Source: Candidatus Rifleibacteriota bacterium (lineage in GTDB: Bacteria; Muiribacteriota; Ozemobacteria; Ozemobacterales; Ozemobacteraceae). Taken from it: a DNA stretch of 64,000 nucleotides. Below are positions 51,801-59,726 of the stretch, one piece after another. Below the pieces are notes generated by a model, which saw only the letters and a program-made list of their open reading frames with translations, made no database searches and was not told the origin of the DNA. The stretch lies in assembly GCA_012517355.1 (NCBI GenBank), contig JAAYVD010000101.1, forward strand, positions 1-64,000, written 5' to 3'. Positions within the stretch are counted from its first letter, which is position 1; each line of letters begins with the position of its first letter. A program made the position numbers and the translations under genes.

Positions 51801-52030
51801 CCGGCATCCTCGGCTCCTCGCAGGTGCGGGAGGATTACACGGTGATCGGCGACACCGTCAACCTGGCGGCCCGCCTGGCCGCGCTGGCTCCCGATGCCGG
51901 AGGGTCACGGGTGGTCCTGTCGGGGGCGATCCTCGACCTGGCCGGCGGCCGGGTGCGGGCGGCTCGCCTGCCGGTGAACCGGGTCAAGGGGAAGAAGCGC
52001 GAGGTGGAAGCCTTCCTGCTGGTCGACTGA
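48860..52030 (+). CDS. Membrane class III nucleotide cyclase, C2-like half of pair 2
   Basis: 1056 aa from ATG 48860. The N-terminal cytoplasmic tail has a 15-residue tandem repeat (TGAPVTGGVAGGTTT). TM about 62-85, sensor, TMs about 375-397 and 400-423, second sensor, TM about 775-800, HAMP (EPLQVIQAGVGEIGRGNF, GDEFEAVARAFNAMG), cyclase about 880-1050. Both metal aspartates are lost: Gly887 (LFSGLLPG) and Glu931 (VIGEKILMVF). Lys927, Thr994, Asn1001 and Arg1005 (VIGDTVNLAARL) are intact. It complements its partner exactly. Loss of the metal half with retention of the Asn/Arg half is what mammalian C2 shows. Probable product cAMP from Lys/Thr signature; untested. Confidence 0.9.
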   Translation: MNLPTGAPVTGGVAGGTTTTGAPVTGGVAGGTTATGAMEPGGVGASSPASRGDPSPRASSPMGTRLFLAFFWVISLALPSLVAFYEGHAARGLEQEAADEALAESGQRWLETLQRTALSEVKIRRALLDFLEKSEEYTRNLLQERTPPDARTWEKAMQGYYRNHLANWMPPHDLVWVGSDSLPVPARFTVDGGLGLTSSKEFASSRWVDAVTGRKAEGNLGRTLTRILRTPLIFPQRGQIHGFLHVFRAEEGIRGWFCATSRGGALALVVDLDRLDPHLGMRLLTEAPPEEGWEVGFFPRGPGKPLVTPGLRRQPSLVGELASAIPDVGALPELLVVDGRRVFVGDVAGNMAWRAMVLFPPNLAGRMTGGEMAAWAAGLSLVLVLAGWGAWRFLAGGGLRLSVGLVMLWACLWLVLLPLSGIRTVARQATAEFGRTLNQERAQEVHEEMLRLDSGVRFMEAALVNHLKTQARRPDLAARLRKGVSPKVLQTTLKELSWIARPPPPFPSTGALDFMVASDRAGFQAALSFKRGLAEQQASGSTELAAAFGPFLRKILVRAADEPDAPVGGTGGRVGGDPSWKKALEEETFASIMASLLGGQAVLQILNNPGKVGEVKTSHLRVDFLPTLLGPPSRRPESLIFWAYGDWVGFNYLDWKLAPESDGRANVENAPISGLPWNRRALDPASASVRVTDGWMVGVMGEYTTTRTVSPGFEPPASMLSAFEQLRRAELGRRFRDTSLPGQPLMQFMPGFLLPRFMLARLRTTDDLARREAALGGQVAVVSGAFLVLAFALAWAARRRFLEPLQVIQAGVGEIGRGNFSARLDLPTGDEFEAVARAFNAMGMALAEGRILGRYVSETVRRAVQDRSFQEMARRGERREVTVLFSGLLPGAGRAAEEDPIGICAELGRHLDACSEAVAAEGGEIDKVIGEKILMVFDHGRLGDGDQATAAALAVVARVRATLAVSGLTAAMGLDAGGAVAGILGSSQVREDYTVIGDTVNLAARLAALAPDAGGSRVVLSGAILDLAGGRVRAARLPVNRVKGKKREVEAFLLVD
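48874..48963 (+). repeat. In-frame 45-nt tandem duplication in cyclase N-terminal tail
   Basis: Two 45-nt units (48874-48918, 48919-48963) with only a few differences, and the start of a third. They add 15 residues per copy to the cytoplasmic tail. Confidence 0.92.
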
Positions 52031-52052
52031 GAAGGCGGCCCTCTGGCCAGCG

Positions 52053-52368
52053 GCGCGAAACGGCTGTTTTGCGCCGCCCTGCGTAATGGCACGGGGGAAG
52101 CTCTTCCGACATCGGGTCCGGTCGGCCCCCTGGCGAGGTGGCATCTCGCGTTGTGGCCCCCCTTCTTTCATGGCTGCAAGGGGGCTCTTCCGGCCTCGTT
52201 CCGGTCGGCCCCCTTGCGATGCGCGAAACGGGCGTTTCGCGCCGCCATCCGTGGCGGCAAGGGGGCACTTCCGACGTCGTGTCGGTCGGCGCTCTTTCGA
52301 GGCTGGATCCTCCCTTGCCGCGCGGCTTTCCATGGTGGCCATGCGGCTCTTGCGGCATCGTGCGGGTC
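52053..52368 (+). repeat. Tandem array of about four multi-hairpin repeat units
   Basis: Units at 52053-52127, 52138-52209 (degenerate), 52221-52290 (near-consensus) and 52291-52368 (degenerate), mean period about 80 nt. The shared order is gaaac-gtttc hairpin, gccgcc-ggcggc hairpin, G-run, cttccgac-gtcgg hairpin. It occupies most of the 440-nt gap after cyclase pair 2 (52031-52470); the remainder holds no gene. Confidence 0.8.
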
Positions 52369-52470
52369 CAGTCCAGGGTCGGGGGCCCGTCTGTTTCCAT
52401 GGACACTGGGCGGAAGATCAGTGATTCCCCCTACAGACGCGGCAGGATCGATGGGTTACCATGAGGGTGG

Positions 52471-53037
52471 ATGGAAGCCCGGCGGCGGATGACCCCGGCA
52501 GACGACCCTCCTTGGAAAACAAAACGGGCGGGCGGAAGAGAGAAACGACGGATGCTCGAGCGCTACGAGAGACGCCGGAAGCTGGGGACGGTGCACGACC
52601 GGCGGTCCCCCGGCTCCCCGCCATCCACACCTTCCCATCCTCAAGGGGTTCGGCACGACCCTGGGCCCCCGCACCATGCGGTGGAGCAACGCTTCCTCCA
52701 GTGGCGGCACCGCAGCCTCGCCCGGCTCCGGGAGTCACGGGACCTCTTCCGCAAGATCCTGCTCCTGCTGCGGGCACATGAGACCCACCTGGTGCTGGCG
52801 CTGCTGGGAATCCTGTCTTTCGCCTTTCTCCTGGCTTCCGTGCGGGTGGGCACCCTCGGGGCCTATACGGTCATCGAAGGGATCTTCACCCGTGCCGGAA
52901 GCGCCATCGGGATATTCGACCGCCTGTCCTCGGGGGGCGACCCTCCTCCGGATCAGGGGGTGACGAACCCCTCTTCGCCGTCGCCCGGGATCGGATCAGG
53001 CCCCGGCGCCGCCCCGACCATTTCCCCCGGGCCCTGA
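52471..53037 (+). CDS. Small single-TM protein of unknown function
   Basis: 188 aa if ATG 52471 is used (gagggtgg before it); ATG 52489 or 52552 are possible. The N-terminal ~90 residues are very basic and Pro-rich, then LRESRDLFRKILLLLRAHET, a membrane helix LVLALLGILSFAFLLASV (about 107-125), and a Gly/Ser/Pro-rich extracytoplasmic tail. No family recognised. The hydrophobic helix makes it more credible than a composition artefact, but codon support is limited by high GC. Confidence 0.5.
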   Translation: MEARRRMTPADDPPWKTKRAGGREKRRMLERYERRRKLGTVHDRRSPGSPPSTPSHPQGVRHDPGPPHHAVEQRFLQWRHRSLARLRESRDLFRKILLLLRAHETHLVLALLGILSFAFLLASVRVGTLGAYTVIEGIFTRAGSAIGIFDRLSSGGDPPPDQGVTNPSSPSPGIGSGPGAAPTISPGP

Positions 53038-53048
53038 CCCGGCCGGGC

Positions 53049-54107
53049 TCAGGACTCCTTCGGGAGGGCGGCCAGTTCCTTCTCGCAGGCTTCGATCTTC
53101 GCCTGGATCTCGGGGACACGGGCCAGCTGATAGGCCGCCTGGAAGGCCGACAGGGCGTGGCGGAACTCCTTCTGGCCGAAGAACGATTCCCCCATGGACC
53201 ACGCGACCAGGACCCAGTCCTTGTCCGGCCAGAGCGGGAAGCCCATGGCTTCGAGCTTTTTCCGGCAAAGGTCCTGGTCGAAGCTCTCCAGGGCCCTCCC
53301 GGTCTTCTTGACGATGAAGGCCAGTTCGCCCATGGCCAGGGGGGTGTTTTCCCACTGCAGGCTGAGGGAATGGGCCGCGTAGGCCTCGTCCCATCGTTCC
53401 TGCTCGACCAGGTAGTAGCCGAGGTTGCGGAGGAAATGGGACAGGTCGGCGGGGGTGTGGCAGGCGCCGTGGCAGGCCAGGGTCGCTTCGAGGAAGCGCT
53501 TCATGTCCTGGCACCGCTTGTGGATCTCGGCCCGTTCGAACAGGAGCCGCGACTCGTAGGGGTTGCGGCGCAGGCCGGTGTCGATCACCGCCAGGGCCTC
53601 GTCGAAGCGCTTGAGCTCGACGAGGGTGTAGGCGTGATAGTAATGGAAGTCGTTGAAGGGGAAGGGGGGCCAGCGGACATTGGTCTTCGGCTGGTTCTTG
53701 TGGCAATAGAAGGCGAACTCCAACGGGCTGCGGAACGCCAGGTAGGTGGTTTCCTGGTCGTCGGCGTACATCTCGTTGCAGAACGTCAGTTCCTGGCACA
53801 GGTCCAGGGCCTTGTCGAACTCCTTCTCCTGGATGCGGGCGATGATCTCGGAGATCATCGTCTTCCAGTGCCGCTGGTCGTTGGCGAACAGCTGTTCGAA
53901 CTCCTTCCGCCGATCGGGGGGAAGGACGTCAAACAGCATCCGGCCGAGGGCGCGCAGGATCTCCTTGGCCTGCGGGTGCTGCCCATGGTCTTCCATGGCC
54001 TTCTTCAGGATGCCGACGTCGGTGTCGGGATTTCCGGTCATGCGGTGGGAAACATCGGCGATGATCTCGGAAAACGGCCGGGAACTGGTGGGCTCGCTGC
54101 CTGCCAT
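53049..54107 (-). CDS. TPR-like helical repeat protein
   Basis: 352 aa from ATG 54107, with gaggaggaatcc upstream (further open frame upstream dismissed). Cytoplasmic, no signal. Helical pairs: IQEKEFDKALDLCQELTF, YYHAYTLVELKRFDEALAVI, ERWDEAYAAHSLSLQWENT, QKEFRHALSAFQAAYQLAR. A notable aromatic stretch (TNVRWPPFPFNDFHYYHAY) and several Cys. The N terminus PFSEIIADVSHRM and LGRMLFDVLPPDRRKEFEQL are distinct. Divergent from the prkA operon. Probably a scaffold or adaptor; partner unknown. Confidence 0.85.
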   Translation of the reverse strand: MAGSEPTSSRPFSEIIADVSHRMTGNPDTDVGILKKAMEDHGQHPQAKEILRALGRMLFDVLPPDRRKEFEQLFANDQRHWKTMISEIIARIQEKEFDKALDLCQELTFCNEMYADDQETTYLAFRSPLEFAFYCHKNQPKTNVRWPPFPFNDFHYYHAYTLVELKRFDEALAVIDTGLRRNPYESRLLFERAEIHKRCQDMKRFLEATLACHGACHTPADLSHFLRNLGYYLVEQERWDEAYAAHSLSLQWENTPLAMGELAFIVKKTGRALESFDQDLCRKKLEAMGFPLWPDKDWVLVAWSMGESFFGQKEFRHALSAFQAAYQLARVPEIQAKIEACEKELAALPKES

Positions 54108-54399
54108 GGATTCCTCCTCGTGAACATCTTGCGGACGGTCGGCCCGCCCGGTGGGAACCTGGCGGTCGGTGCCGCCACCGGTGCGGGAAGCGGGTATGGG
54201 TGACATCCGGTCGTTGGGGACGGACGATCGGCCCACGGGCCCTGGGTCATGTTACCCCGGGGCAGGGAAGGCCACAACCCTGCCTCCGGAAAAATCCGGC
54301 CGTCCCTTCCATCCACCCGACCTGGATCCTCCACCCGCTTCTCGCGCCGGTTGACCGCCGGCTCTTCCCCAGTTCCCATGCCGATTTCCCTGAGGTCTC

Positions 54400-54428
54400 T
54401 TGTGCACGGGGGCCGGGTGCGATACACT
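54400..54428 (+). promoter_or_regulatory. Sigma70-type promoter for the prkA operon
   Basis: TTGTGC (54400-54405), 17-nt spacer, TACACT (54423-54428). Transcription would begin near 54435, about 200 nt before prkA and just before a small frame. The flanking part of the gap with the divergent TPR gene (54108-54399) shows no gene. Confidence 0.6.
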
Positions 54429-54440
54429 GATTTTCACGAC

Positions 54441-54638
54441 ATGTCCAAGATACCGACAGAACGGTTCGAGGAACAGGAGGGAATCCCCGGCCAGGCCAGC
54501 CGCCCGGCAGGGGAACCACCAGTCGACCCCGCCCCCTGGCACCTGCTGCCGCCCGTGTTGGCGGCCGCCGCCGGCACCCCGTTCGCGGGTCTGGCCGGCA
54601 ACCAAATCCGTGAGGCACTCGCGAGGAAACGAAGATGA
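54441..54638 (+). CDS. Possible 65-residue leader peptide overlapping prkA start
   Basis: ATG 54441 lies about 6 nt after the predicted transcript start, so it would be nearly leaderless; the TGA overlaps the prkA ATG (ATGA). The product opens SKIPTERFEEQEG, then Pro/Ala-rich sequence and a basic end. No domain recognised. Coupling geometry is its only support. Confidence 0.35.
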   Translation: MSKIPTERFEEQEGIPGQASRPAGEPPVDPAPWHLLPPVLAAAAGTPFAGLAGNQIREALARKRR

Positions 54639-56683
54639 GCTTGACGCTGAAGAACTACCTGAAGGAACTGAAGGAAGGGAAGCACCTGTTTGAAAACGTC
54701 TTCCAGACCGTGTCACGCATGATCCTGGAGGATCCGGCGAAGGTCGAGAAGGTGCTGGTCAACGGCAAGACCGTCTACGACTTCAAGGTCTTTCGCGACT
54801 GCCGGCGGCCGGTCATCGGCATGTACGAGTTGATCAACAGCTTCGTTTCCTACGTGAAGGACGCGGCCGAAGGGGGTTCTTCGCGCGAGATGGCGTTCGT
54901 GCTGGTCGGCGAGCCGGGCAACGGCAAGACCTTCTTCGTCGACAAGGTGATGGAATTGTATCGGAACTTCCTGTCACAGGATCGCAATCGCAAATTCACC
55001 TTCCGGTTCAAGGGGCTCGACGCGATCAAGGAGAAATACGGCAAGCTGGCCACCATCGAGTCGCAGACCTACGAGGATCCGGTCATCCTGGCCATGAATC
55101 TGTACCCGACGGTCGAGGAGAACCGCAAGTTCCTCGCCGGGCACGGGTTCACCGACAAGCAGCTCAACGCCTTCTGGGCCAACTACCGCCCGCTGGGGGC
55201 CTGCAGCGAATACATCAAGAGCGACATCCTTGAATTCACGAAGCAGGACTACGACAAGCTGGTGAAGGACTTCATCGAGATCGTGCCCGTCCCCCTGAGC
55301 GGGGAACTCGGCACCATCACCGGCAAATACCAGGCGAAGGACAAGATCACCAGCTCCGGCGCCGACCTCGTCGGCGAGGAGTCGGTGCAGCGCCTGCTGT
55401 ATCTTTCCGACAGCAACAACCCCTACCGCTACGACTTGCGCCGTGGCGTGCTGGCCCGCGTGGCGGGCGGCGGCATCCACTTCAGCGACGAGTTGTTCAA
55501 GAACAAGACCGACCTGGTGCAGATCTACCTGGGGGTCATCCAGAACCGCGAGATCGAGCTGAACGCGTTCAAGTGGCCCATGGACACGCTGATCATCGCC
55601 ACCAGCAACATCGTCGAATACCAGAAGTTCATCGACAACAAGGAGCAGGCCCCGATCTACGACCGCTGCAAGATCTTCTACGTTCCCCACAACACCAACT
55701 ACAAGCTGCAGGAGCACCTGACCCGCCTCTCGATCGGGTCGAGCACCAAGACCACCCTGCAGGGCCGCAGCCTGCACGAGGACCCCAACCTCAACTACGC
55801 CCTGTCGACCGCGGTCGTGCTGACCCGCCTGCCCGCCGACGAACGGCTCAACCCCCGCGAGATGCTGCAGCTCAGCGCCGGCGAGGTGGCCGGCGAGAAG
55901 AGCATCAAGACCCTGGCCGAGATCATCGAGGAGCTGAGCAAGCGGCCGAAGATCAACGAGCGGTTCGGCCACTCCGGCATCGGCCAGCGCGGCCTGGGCC
56001 GGGCCATCCAGTTCCTGCTCAGCCTGAACGAGACGCACGAGGAGGAATGCATGTTCGGGGGCAGCGCCTTCGACAGCATCCGCCGCGAGATCTACGACAG
56101 CACGACCGACAAGAAGGAACAGGAGTGGTGCCTGAAGGTCCTCGAGATGGCCGAAGGGCTGTACAAGGAGAAGGTCAAGACCGAGATCTTCAACGCCTAC
56201 ATGAACGATCCCGAGGCGATCCGGAAGGAAGTGATGAACTACGTCAACATGGTCGTGGTCAGCAGCGACGACAGCGGCCCCGACAAGGTGGTGCGCATCC
56301 GGGAGGGCGGGCTCGAGAAGCCGCTGAAGATCGACGAGACCTTCATCAACGGGGTCGAGCAGCGGCTCGGCCTGACCACCAAGGAGATGAAGGATCAGCA
56401 CCGCGCGCAGATCCGGGCCATCTACGCCCGCCGGGTCACCCAGGACCCCAACTACTGCTTCATGGACAACGAGAAGCTGAAGAAGGCGGTCACCGAGTTC
56501 CGTCTCAACACCGACATCTCCGGCGCCGGCTCGCTGGCAGGGGCGCTGGCCAACCCGACCAACGAGGAGAACAAGAAGCTGTTCGACCGCCTGTTCACGG
56601 TGATGATCGACAAGCTGCACTACTGCAAGACCTGCGCCCGCAAGACCCTGGAGTTCTACTGCAAGCCTGACAGCAACAAGTAG
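54635..56683 (+). CDS. prkA: Serine protein kinase PrkA (YeaG family)
   Basis: 682 aa, usual length for the family. N-terminal AAA+ domain: Walker A GEPGNGKTFF at about 92-101, then FRFKGLDAIKEKYG, Walker-B/sensor region GGGIHFSDELFKNKTDLVQ, and DTLIIATSNIVEYQKF. The C-terminal PrkA kinase-like domain includes FGHSGIGQRGLGRAIQFL and a late Cys pair (LHYCKTCARKTLEFYC). In E. coli YeaG acts with YeaH and YcgB in stress adaptation; in Bacillus PrkA affects sporulation, with evidence for both kinase and Lon-like protease activity. The same set follows here in order. ATG 54635 is preceded by gaggaaacgaag. Confidence 0.95.
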   Translation: MSLTLKNYLKELKEGKHLFENVFQTVSRMILEDPAKVEKVLVNGKTVYDFKVFRDCRRPVIGMYELINSFVSYVKDAAEGGSSREMAFVLVGEPGNGKTFFVDKVMELYRNFLSQDRNRKFTFRFKGLDAIKEKYGKLATIESQTYEDPVILAMNLYPTVEENRKFLAGHGFTDKQLNAFWANYRPLGACSEYIKSDILEFTKQDYDKLVKDFIEIVPVPLSGELGTITGKYQAKDKITSSGADLVGEESVQRLLYLSDSNNPYRYDLRRGVLARVAGGGIHFSDELFKNKTDLVQIYLGVIQNREIELNAFKWPMDTLIIATSNIVEYQKFIDNKEQAPIYDRCKIFYVPHNTNYKLQEHLTRLSIGSSTKTTLQGRSLHEDPNLNYALSTAVVLTRLPADERLNPREMLQLSAGEVAGEKSIKTLAEIIEELSKRPKINERFGHSGIGQRGLGRAIQFLLSLNETHEEECMFGGSAFDSIRREIYDSTTDKKEQEWCLKVLEMAEGLYKEKVKTEIFNAYMNDPEAIRKEVMNYVNMVVVSSDDSGPDKVVRIREGGLEKPLKIDETFINGVEQRLGLTTKEMKDQHRAQIRAIYARRVTQDPNYCFMDNEKLKKAVTEFRLNTDISGAGSLAGALANPTNEENKKLFDRLFTVMIDKLHYCKTCARKTLEFYCKPDSNK

Positions 56684-56692
56684 GCGCCCGCG

Positions 56693-58039
56693 ATGAACGA
56701 GCGCAACCAGCATCCGCTCGACCCCCTCTCGCAGCAGGGTCGGCGGCCGGACCTGACCCCGGAGCAGCGCGCCAGCCTCGAACGGGACCGGCGCGGCACC
56801 GTCGCGCAGATCCTGGCCGCCGAGGAGGGGAAGGGCCTCTACGACCACACCGACGAGTTCTTCTTCCCCAACGCCGGCGTGCCCACCATGAACATCCAGA
56901 CCCTCGACGAACTCCTCGAGCGCGACAAGCAGCGCGCCGCCGACGGCTTCCCGAAGAAGGTCATCCTGGGCAAGATCGCCAGCCAGGGCGGCAAGAAGGC
57001 CGTCATCGTGCCGAGCGTCACCGAGGAGAAGTTCTACCACGACACCCGGCCCAAGATGCCGGGCCAGGGCGGTGACGAGGGCGGCAGCGGCGAGGGCGAG
57101 GAGGGCGAGGTGATCGGCGAGTCGCCGATCAAGGAGGAGCAGCAGGGCGGCGGCCAGGGCGCCGGCGACCAGAGCGGGGGCGAGGGGCATGAGCTCGACG
57201 ACTCGCGCGCGCTGGAGATCGGCAAGGCCCTGACCGAGAAGTTCAACCTTCCCAACATCCAGCAGAAGGGCAAGAAGACGGCGCTGTTTCGCTACACCTA
57301 CGAACTGACCGACATCAACCGCAAGTTCGGCCAGTTCCTCGACAAGAAGCGCAGCCTGAAGAACATCATCAAGACCAACCTGCTGCTGGGCACCTTCACG
57401 CCCGACGACGTGAAGTTCGACAAGATCGTGGTGTCGCCGGTCGACCTGGTCTACCGCATCGTCTCGCCCGAGAAGGAATACGAGTCGCAGGCGATGGTCT
57501 TCTTCCTGCGCGACTACTCGGGGTCGATGTATGGCGACCCGACCGAAGTGGTGCTGTCGCAGCACGTATTGATCTATTCCTGGCTTTTGTACCAGTATCA
57601 GGAACGCGTCGAGAAGCGGTTCATCCTGCACGACACCGACGCCCGCGAGGTCGACAACTTCGTCAGCTACTACCGGCTGAACAACGGGGGCGGCACCAAC
57701 ATCGCCTCGGCCTACAAGCTGGTCAACAAGATCGTCGAGACCGAGGATCTGGCGAAGGACTACAACATCTACATCTTCCAGGGCACCGACGGTGACGACT
57801 GGGACTCCGACGGCAAGGAGTCCCTGCCCGAGATCGAGAAGATGCTGACCTACGTCAACCGCATGGGCATCACGGTGGTCAGCCGCACCCCTGGCCAGAT
57901 GAACACCCAGATCGAGAAGTACCTCGACAAGTCGGGCCTGCTGAAGAAATCCCCCCACCTGCTCAAGATGACCGCCCTGGCCGAGACCGCCCGCAACCAG
58001 GACGAATTGATCAAGAGCATCCGCGACCTGGTCGAGTAA
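56693..58039 (+). CDS. yeaH: YeaH/YhbH family protein (DUF444)
   Basis: 448 aa. N-terminal Pro/charged segment, then GTVAQILAAEEGKGLYDHTD. An acidic Gly-rich low-complexity run (about 122-165) separates this from the C-terminal von Willebrand factor A-like domain, where MVFFLRDYSGSMYGDPTE gives the DxSxS metal site and GTNIASAYKLVNKIVE the downstream Thr. FQGTDGDDWDSDG is a further acidic loop. Known partner of PrkA and SpoVR in widely conserved operons. It starts 10 nt after prkA. Acts in the cytoplasm; the exact biochemical role is not established. Confidence 0.94.
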   Translation: MNERNQHPLDPLSQQGRRPDLTPEQRASLERDRRGTVAQILAAEEGKGLYDHTDEFFFPNAGVPTMNIQTLDELLERDKQRAADGFPKKVILGKIASQGGKKAVIVPSVTEEKFYHDTRPKMPGQGGDEGGSGEGEEGEVIGESPIKEEQQGGGQGAGDQSGGEGHELDDSRALEIGKALTEKFNLPNIQQKGKKTALFRYTYELTDINRKFGQFLDKKRSLKNIIKTNLLLGTFTPDDVKFDKIVVSPVDLVYRIVSPEKEYESQAMVFFLRDYSGSMYGDPTEVVLSQHVLIYSWLLYQYQERVEKRFILHDTDAREVDNFVSYYRLNNGGGTNIASAYKLVNKIVETEDLAKDYNIYIFQGTDGDDWDSDGKESLPEIEKMLTYVNRMGITVVSRTPGQMNTQIEKYLDKSGLLKKSPHLLKMTALAETARNQDELIKSIRDLVE

Positions 58040-58049
58040 CGGAGCCGCC

Positions 58050-59726
58050 ATGGAACTGCTCATCCTGAAAGACAAGCTGATCATGGAGGAGTGCAAGCGC
58101 ATCGCGCGCGACCACGGCCTCCGGTTCAGCGACGAGACCATCGAGTACGTCACGACCAACGAGGACATGATCCGGCTCAGCCCCAAGGGGATGATCCCGA
58201 CCATGTACGACTACTGGGTCCATGACGTCTACGTGCTGCAGGACAAGGGAAAATACGACCTCTACCCGCACAACCCCTACGAGACCGTGATCAACACCCG
58301 TCCGCCGCTGTCGTTCTACAACGACAACAACCCGGACTGGCTGAACATCATGATCTTCTACCACGTCATCGCGCACATCGACTTCTTCCAGAACAACGTG
58401 TTCTTCGCCAAGACCTGGAGCGACGATTTCTGCGGCCGGGCCCTGGCGCATGCCAACGTGATCAAGGAACTGCGCTACGAAAAGGGGCGGTGGGTCGATT
58501 ACGTCATCGAGTTCGCCCGGAACATGGACAACCTGGTCGACTTCGCGGGGGATCTCGCCCGCCCCGGGGAGACGAAGACGGTGAGCGTGGCCGAGGCCAA
58601 GTTCAACTACTTCTTCGACGAGTATCTGCAGGAAGTGGTGAAGGTGAACACCTTCCGGTACGTCGAGGAGCTGAACCGGTATAACGAGCTGGCCGCGAAG
58701 AACGACCCGGCCACCGCGCGCAACCTGTTCCTGGCCTACGTCGACCAGAAGTTCGTCGATTTCGCGCTGAAGTTCGAGAAGCGCATCAAGACGAGGAAGC
58801 GAGTGCCCGGCGACGTCATGGAATACGTGATGGAGCATTCGACGAAGCTGAACAAGGCCGAGAACGACTGGATGAAGCACGTCATCCAGATCGTGCGCGA
58901 GACCTCGCTGTACTTCCAGCCGCAGATCCGCACCAAGATCCTGAACGAGGGATGGGCCAGCTACTGGCACGAGAAGCTGTTTCTGGCCGACCCGCGCCTG
59001 CGCACCCACGAGTTCGACTTCAGCCGGATCAACGCCGGTGTCGTTTCGCTGTCGCGGGTCGGGTTGAACCCCTACGCGGTCGGGCTGCGGATGTTCAAAT
59101 ACCTGGAAGCCAAGGCCGATCGCGGCATGCTGACCTACGATTTCGAGAAGGTCGGTGACTACGAGGCCCGCAAGGCGTACGACCAGAAGACCGGGGCCGG
59201 CCGGCAGTTCATCTTCGATGTCCGCACCTACCATGCCGACGCCACGGCCATCAACCAGTTCATCGACCAGGATTTCGTCAACGAGTTCAACCTGTTCGTG
59301 GTGGGCAAGCGGATCAACAAGAGCCGCACGGCGTGGGAATACTACATCAAGAGCCGGCGGGCCGAGGACTACAAGAAGAAGATGCTCGAATCGCTCTACC
59401 ACCCGCCCCAGATCCGGGTCGACCAGGAGATCACGGCCAACTCCGGGGCCCTGTACCTCGTCCACACCTTCGAGGGCAAGGAGCTGGTGCGTGAATACAT
59501 CCCCAACACCATGTTGGGCATCGAGTTCCTGTGGGGCGGCAAGGTCATCCTCGAGACCCACGAGATCGACGTCAGCTCCTTCGAGGACATGAACCGCGAG
59601 GACCTCGAAAAGTACTTCCAGGAAGCCGAGAAGGTGACCCTGAAGTGGCAGAAGGTCCGCTACACCATGCAGGACAGGCAGCTGTCGCGGGAAGTCATGA
59701 GCACGAGCGTGGAGAAGCCGGCATGA
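58050..59726 (+). CDS. spoVR: SpoVR family protein
   Basis: 558 aa, 11 nt after yeaH. Conserved SpoVR blocks: FYHVIAHIDFFQNNVFFAKT, ALAHANVIKEL, LNEGWASYWHEKLF, VGLRMFKYLEAKADRG and LYLVHTFEGKELVREY. The His-rich HVIAH...H and E-x-W-x-x-Y-W-H motifs suggest a metal or nucleotide site but no reaction is known. Required for spore cortex formation in Bacillus; in non-sporulating bacteria (YcgB) linked to stress and slow growth through the PrkA set. The stop overlaps the second prkA-like gene (ATGA). Confidence 0.95.
   Translation: MELLILKDKLIMEECKRIARDHGLRFSDETIEYVTTNEDMIRLSPKGMIPTMYDYWVHDVYVLQDKGKYDLYPHNPYETVINTRPPLSFYNDNNPDWLNIMIFYHVIAHIDFFQNNVFFAKTWSDDFCGRALAHANVIKELRYEKGRWVDYVIEFARNMDNLVDFAGDLARPGETKTVSVAEAKFNYFFDEYLQEVVKVNTFRYVEELNRYNELAAKNDPATARNLFLAYVDQKFVDFALKFEKRIKTRKRVPGDVMEYVMEHSTKLNKAENDWMKHVIQIVRETSLYFQPQIRTKILNEGWASYWHEKLFLADPRLRTHEFDFSRINAGVVSLSRVGLNPYAVGLRMFKYLEAKADRGMLTYDFEKVGDYEARKAYDQKTGAGRQFIFDVRTYHADATAINQFIDQDFVNEFNLFVVGKRINKSRTAWEYYIKSRRAEDYKKKMLESLYHPPQIRVDQEITANSGALYLVHTFEGKELVREYIPNTMLGIEFLWGGKVILETHEIDVSSFEDMNREDLEKYFQEAEKVTLKWQKVRYTMQDRQLSREVMSTSVEKPA

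Noticed and set aside
52053-52368. Tandem array considered as a CRISPR
   Set aside because: Units are about 80 nt, imperfect throughout, with no short identical repeats separated by unique spacers and no cas genes.
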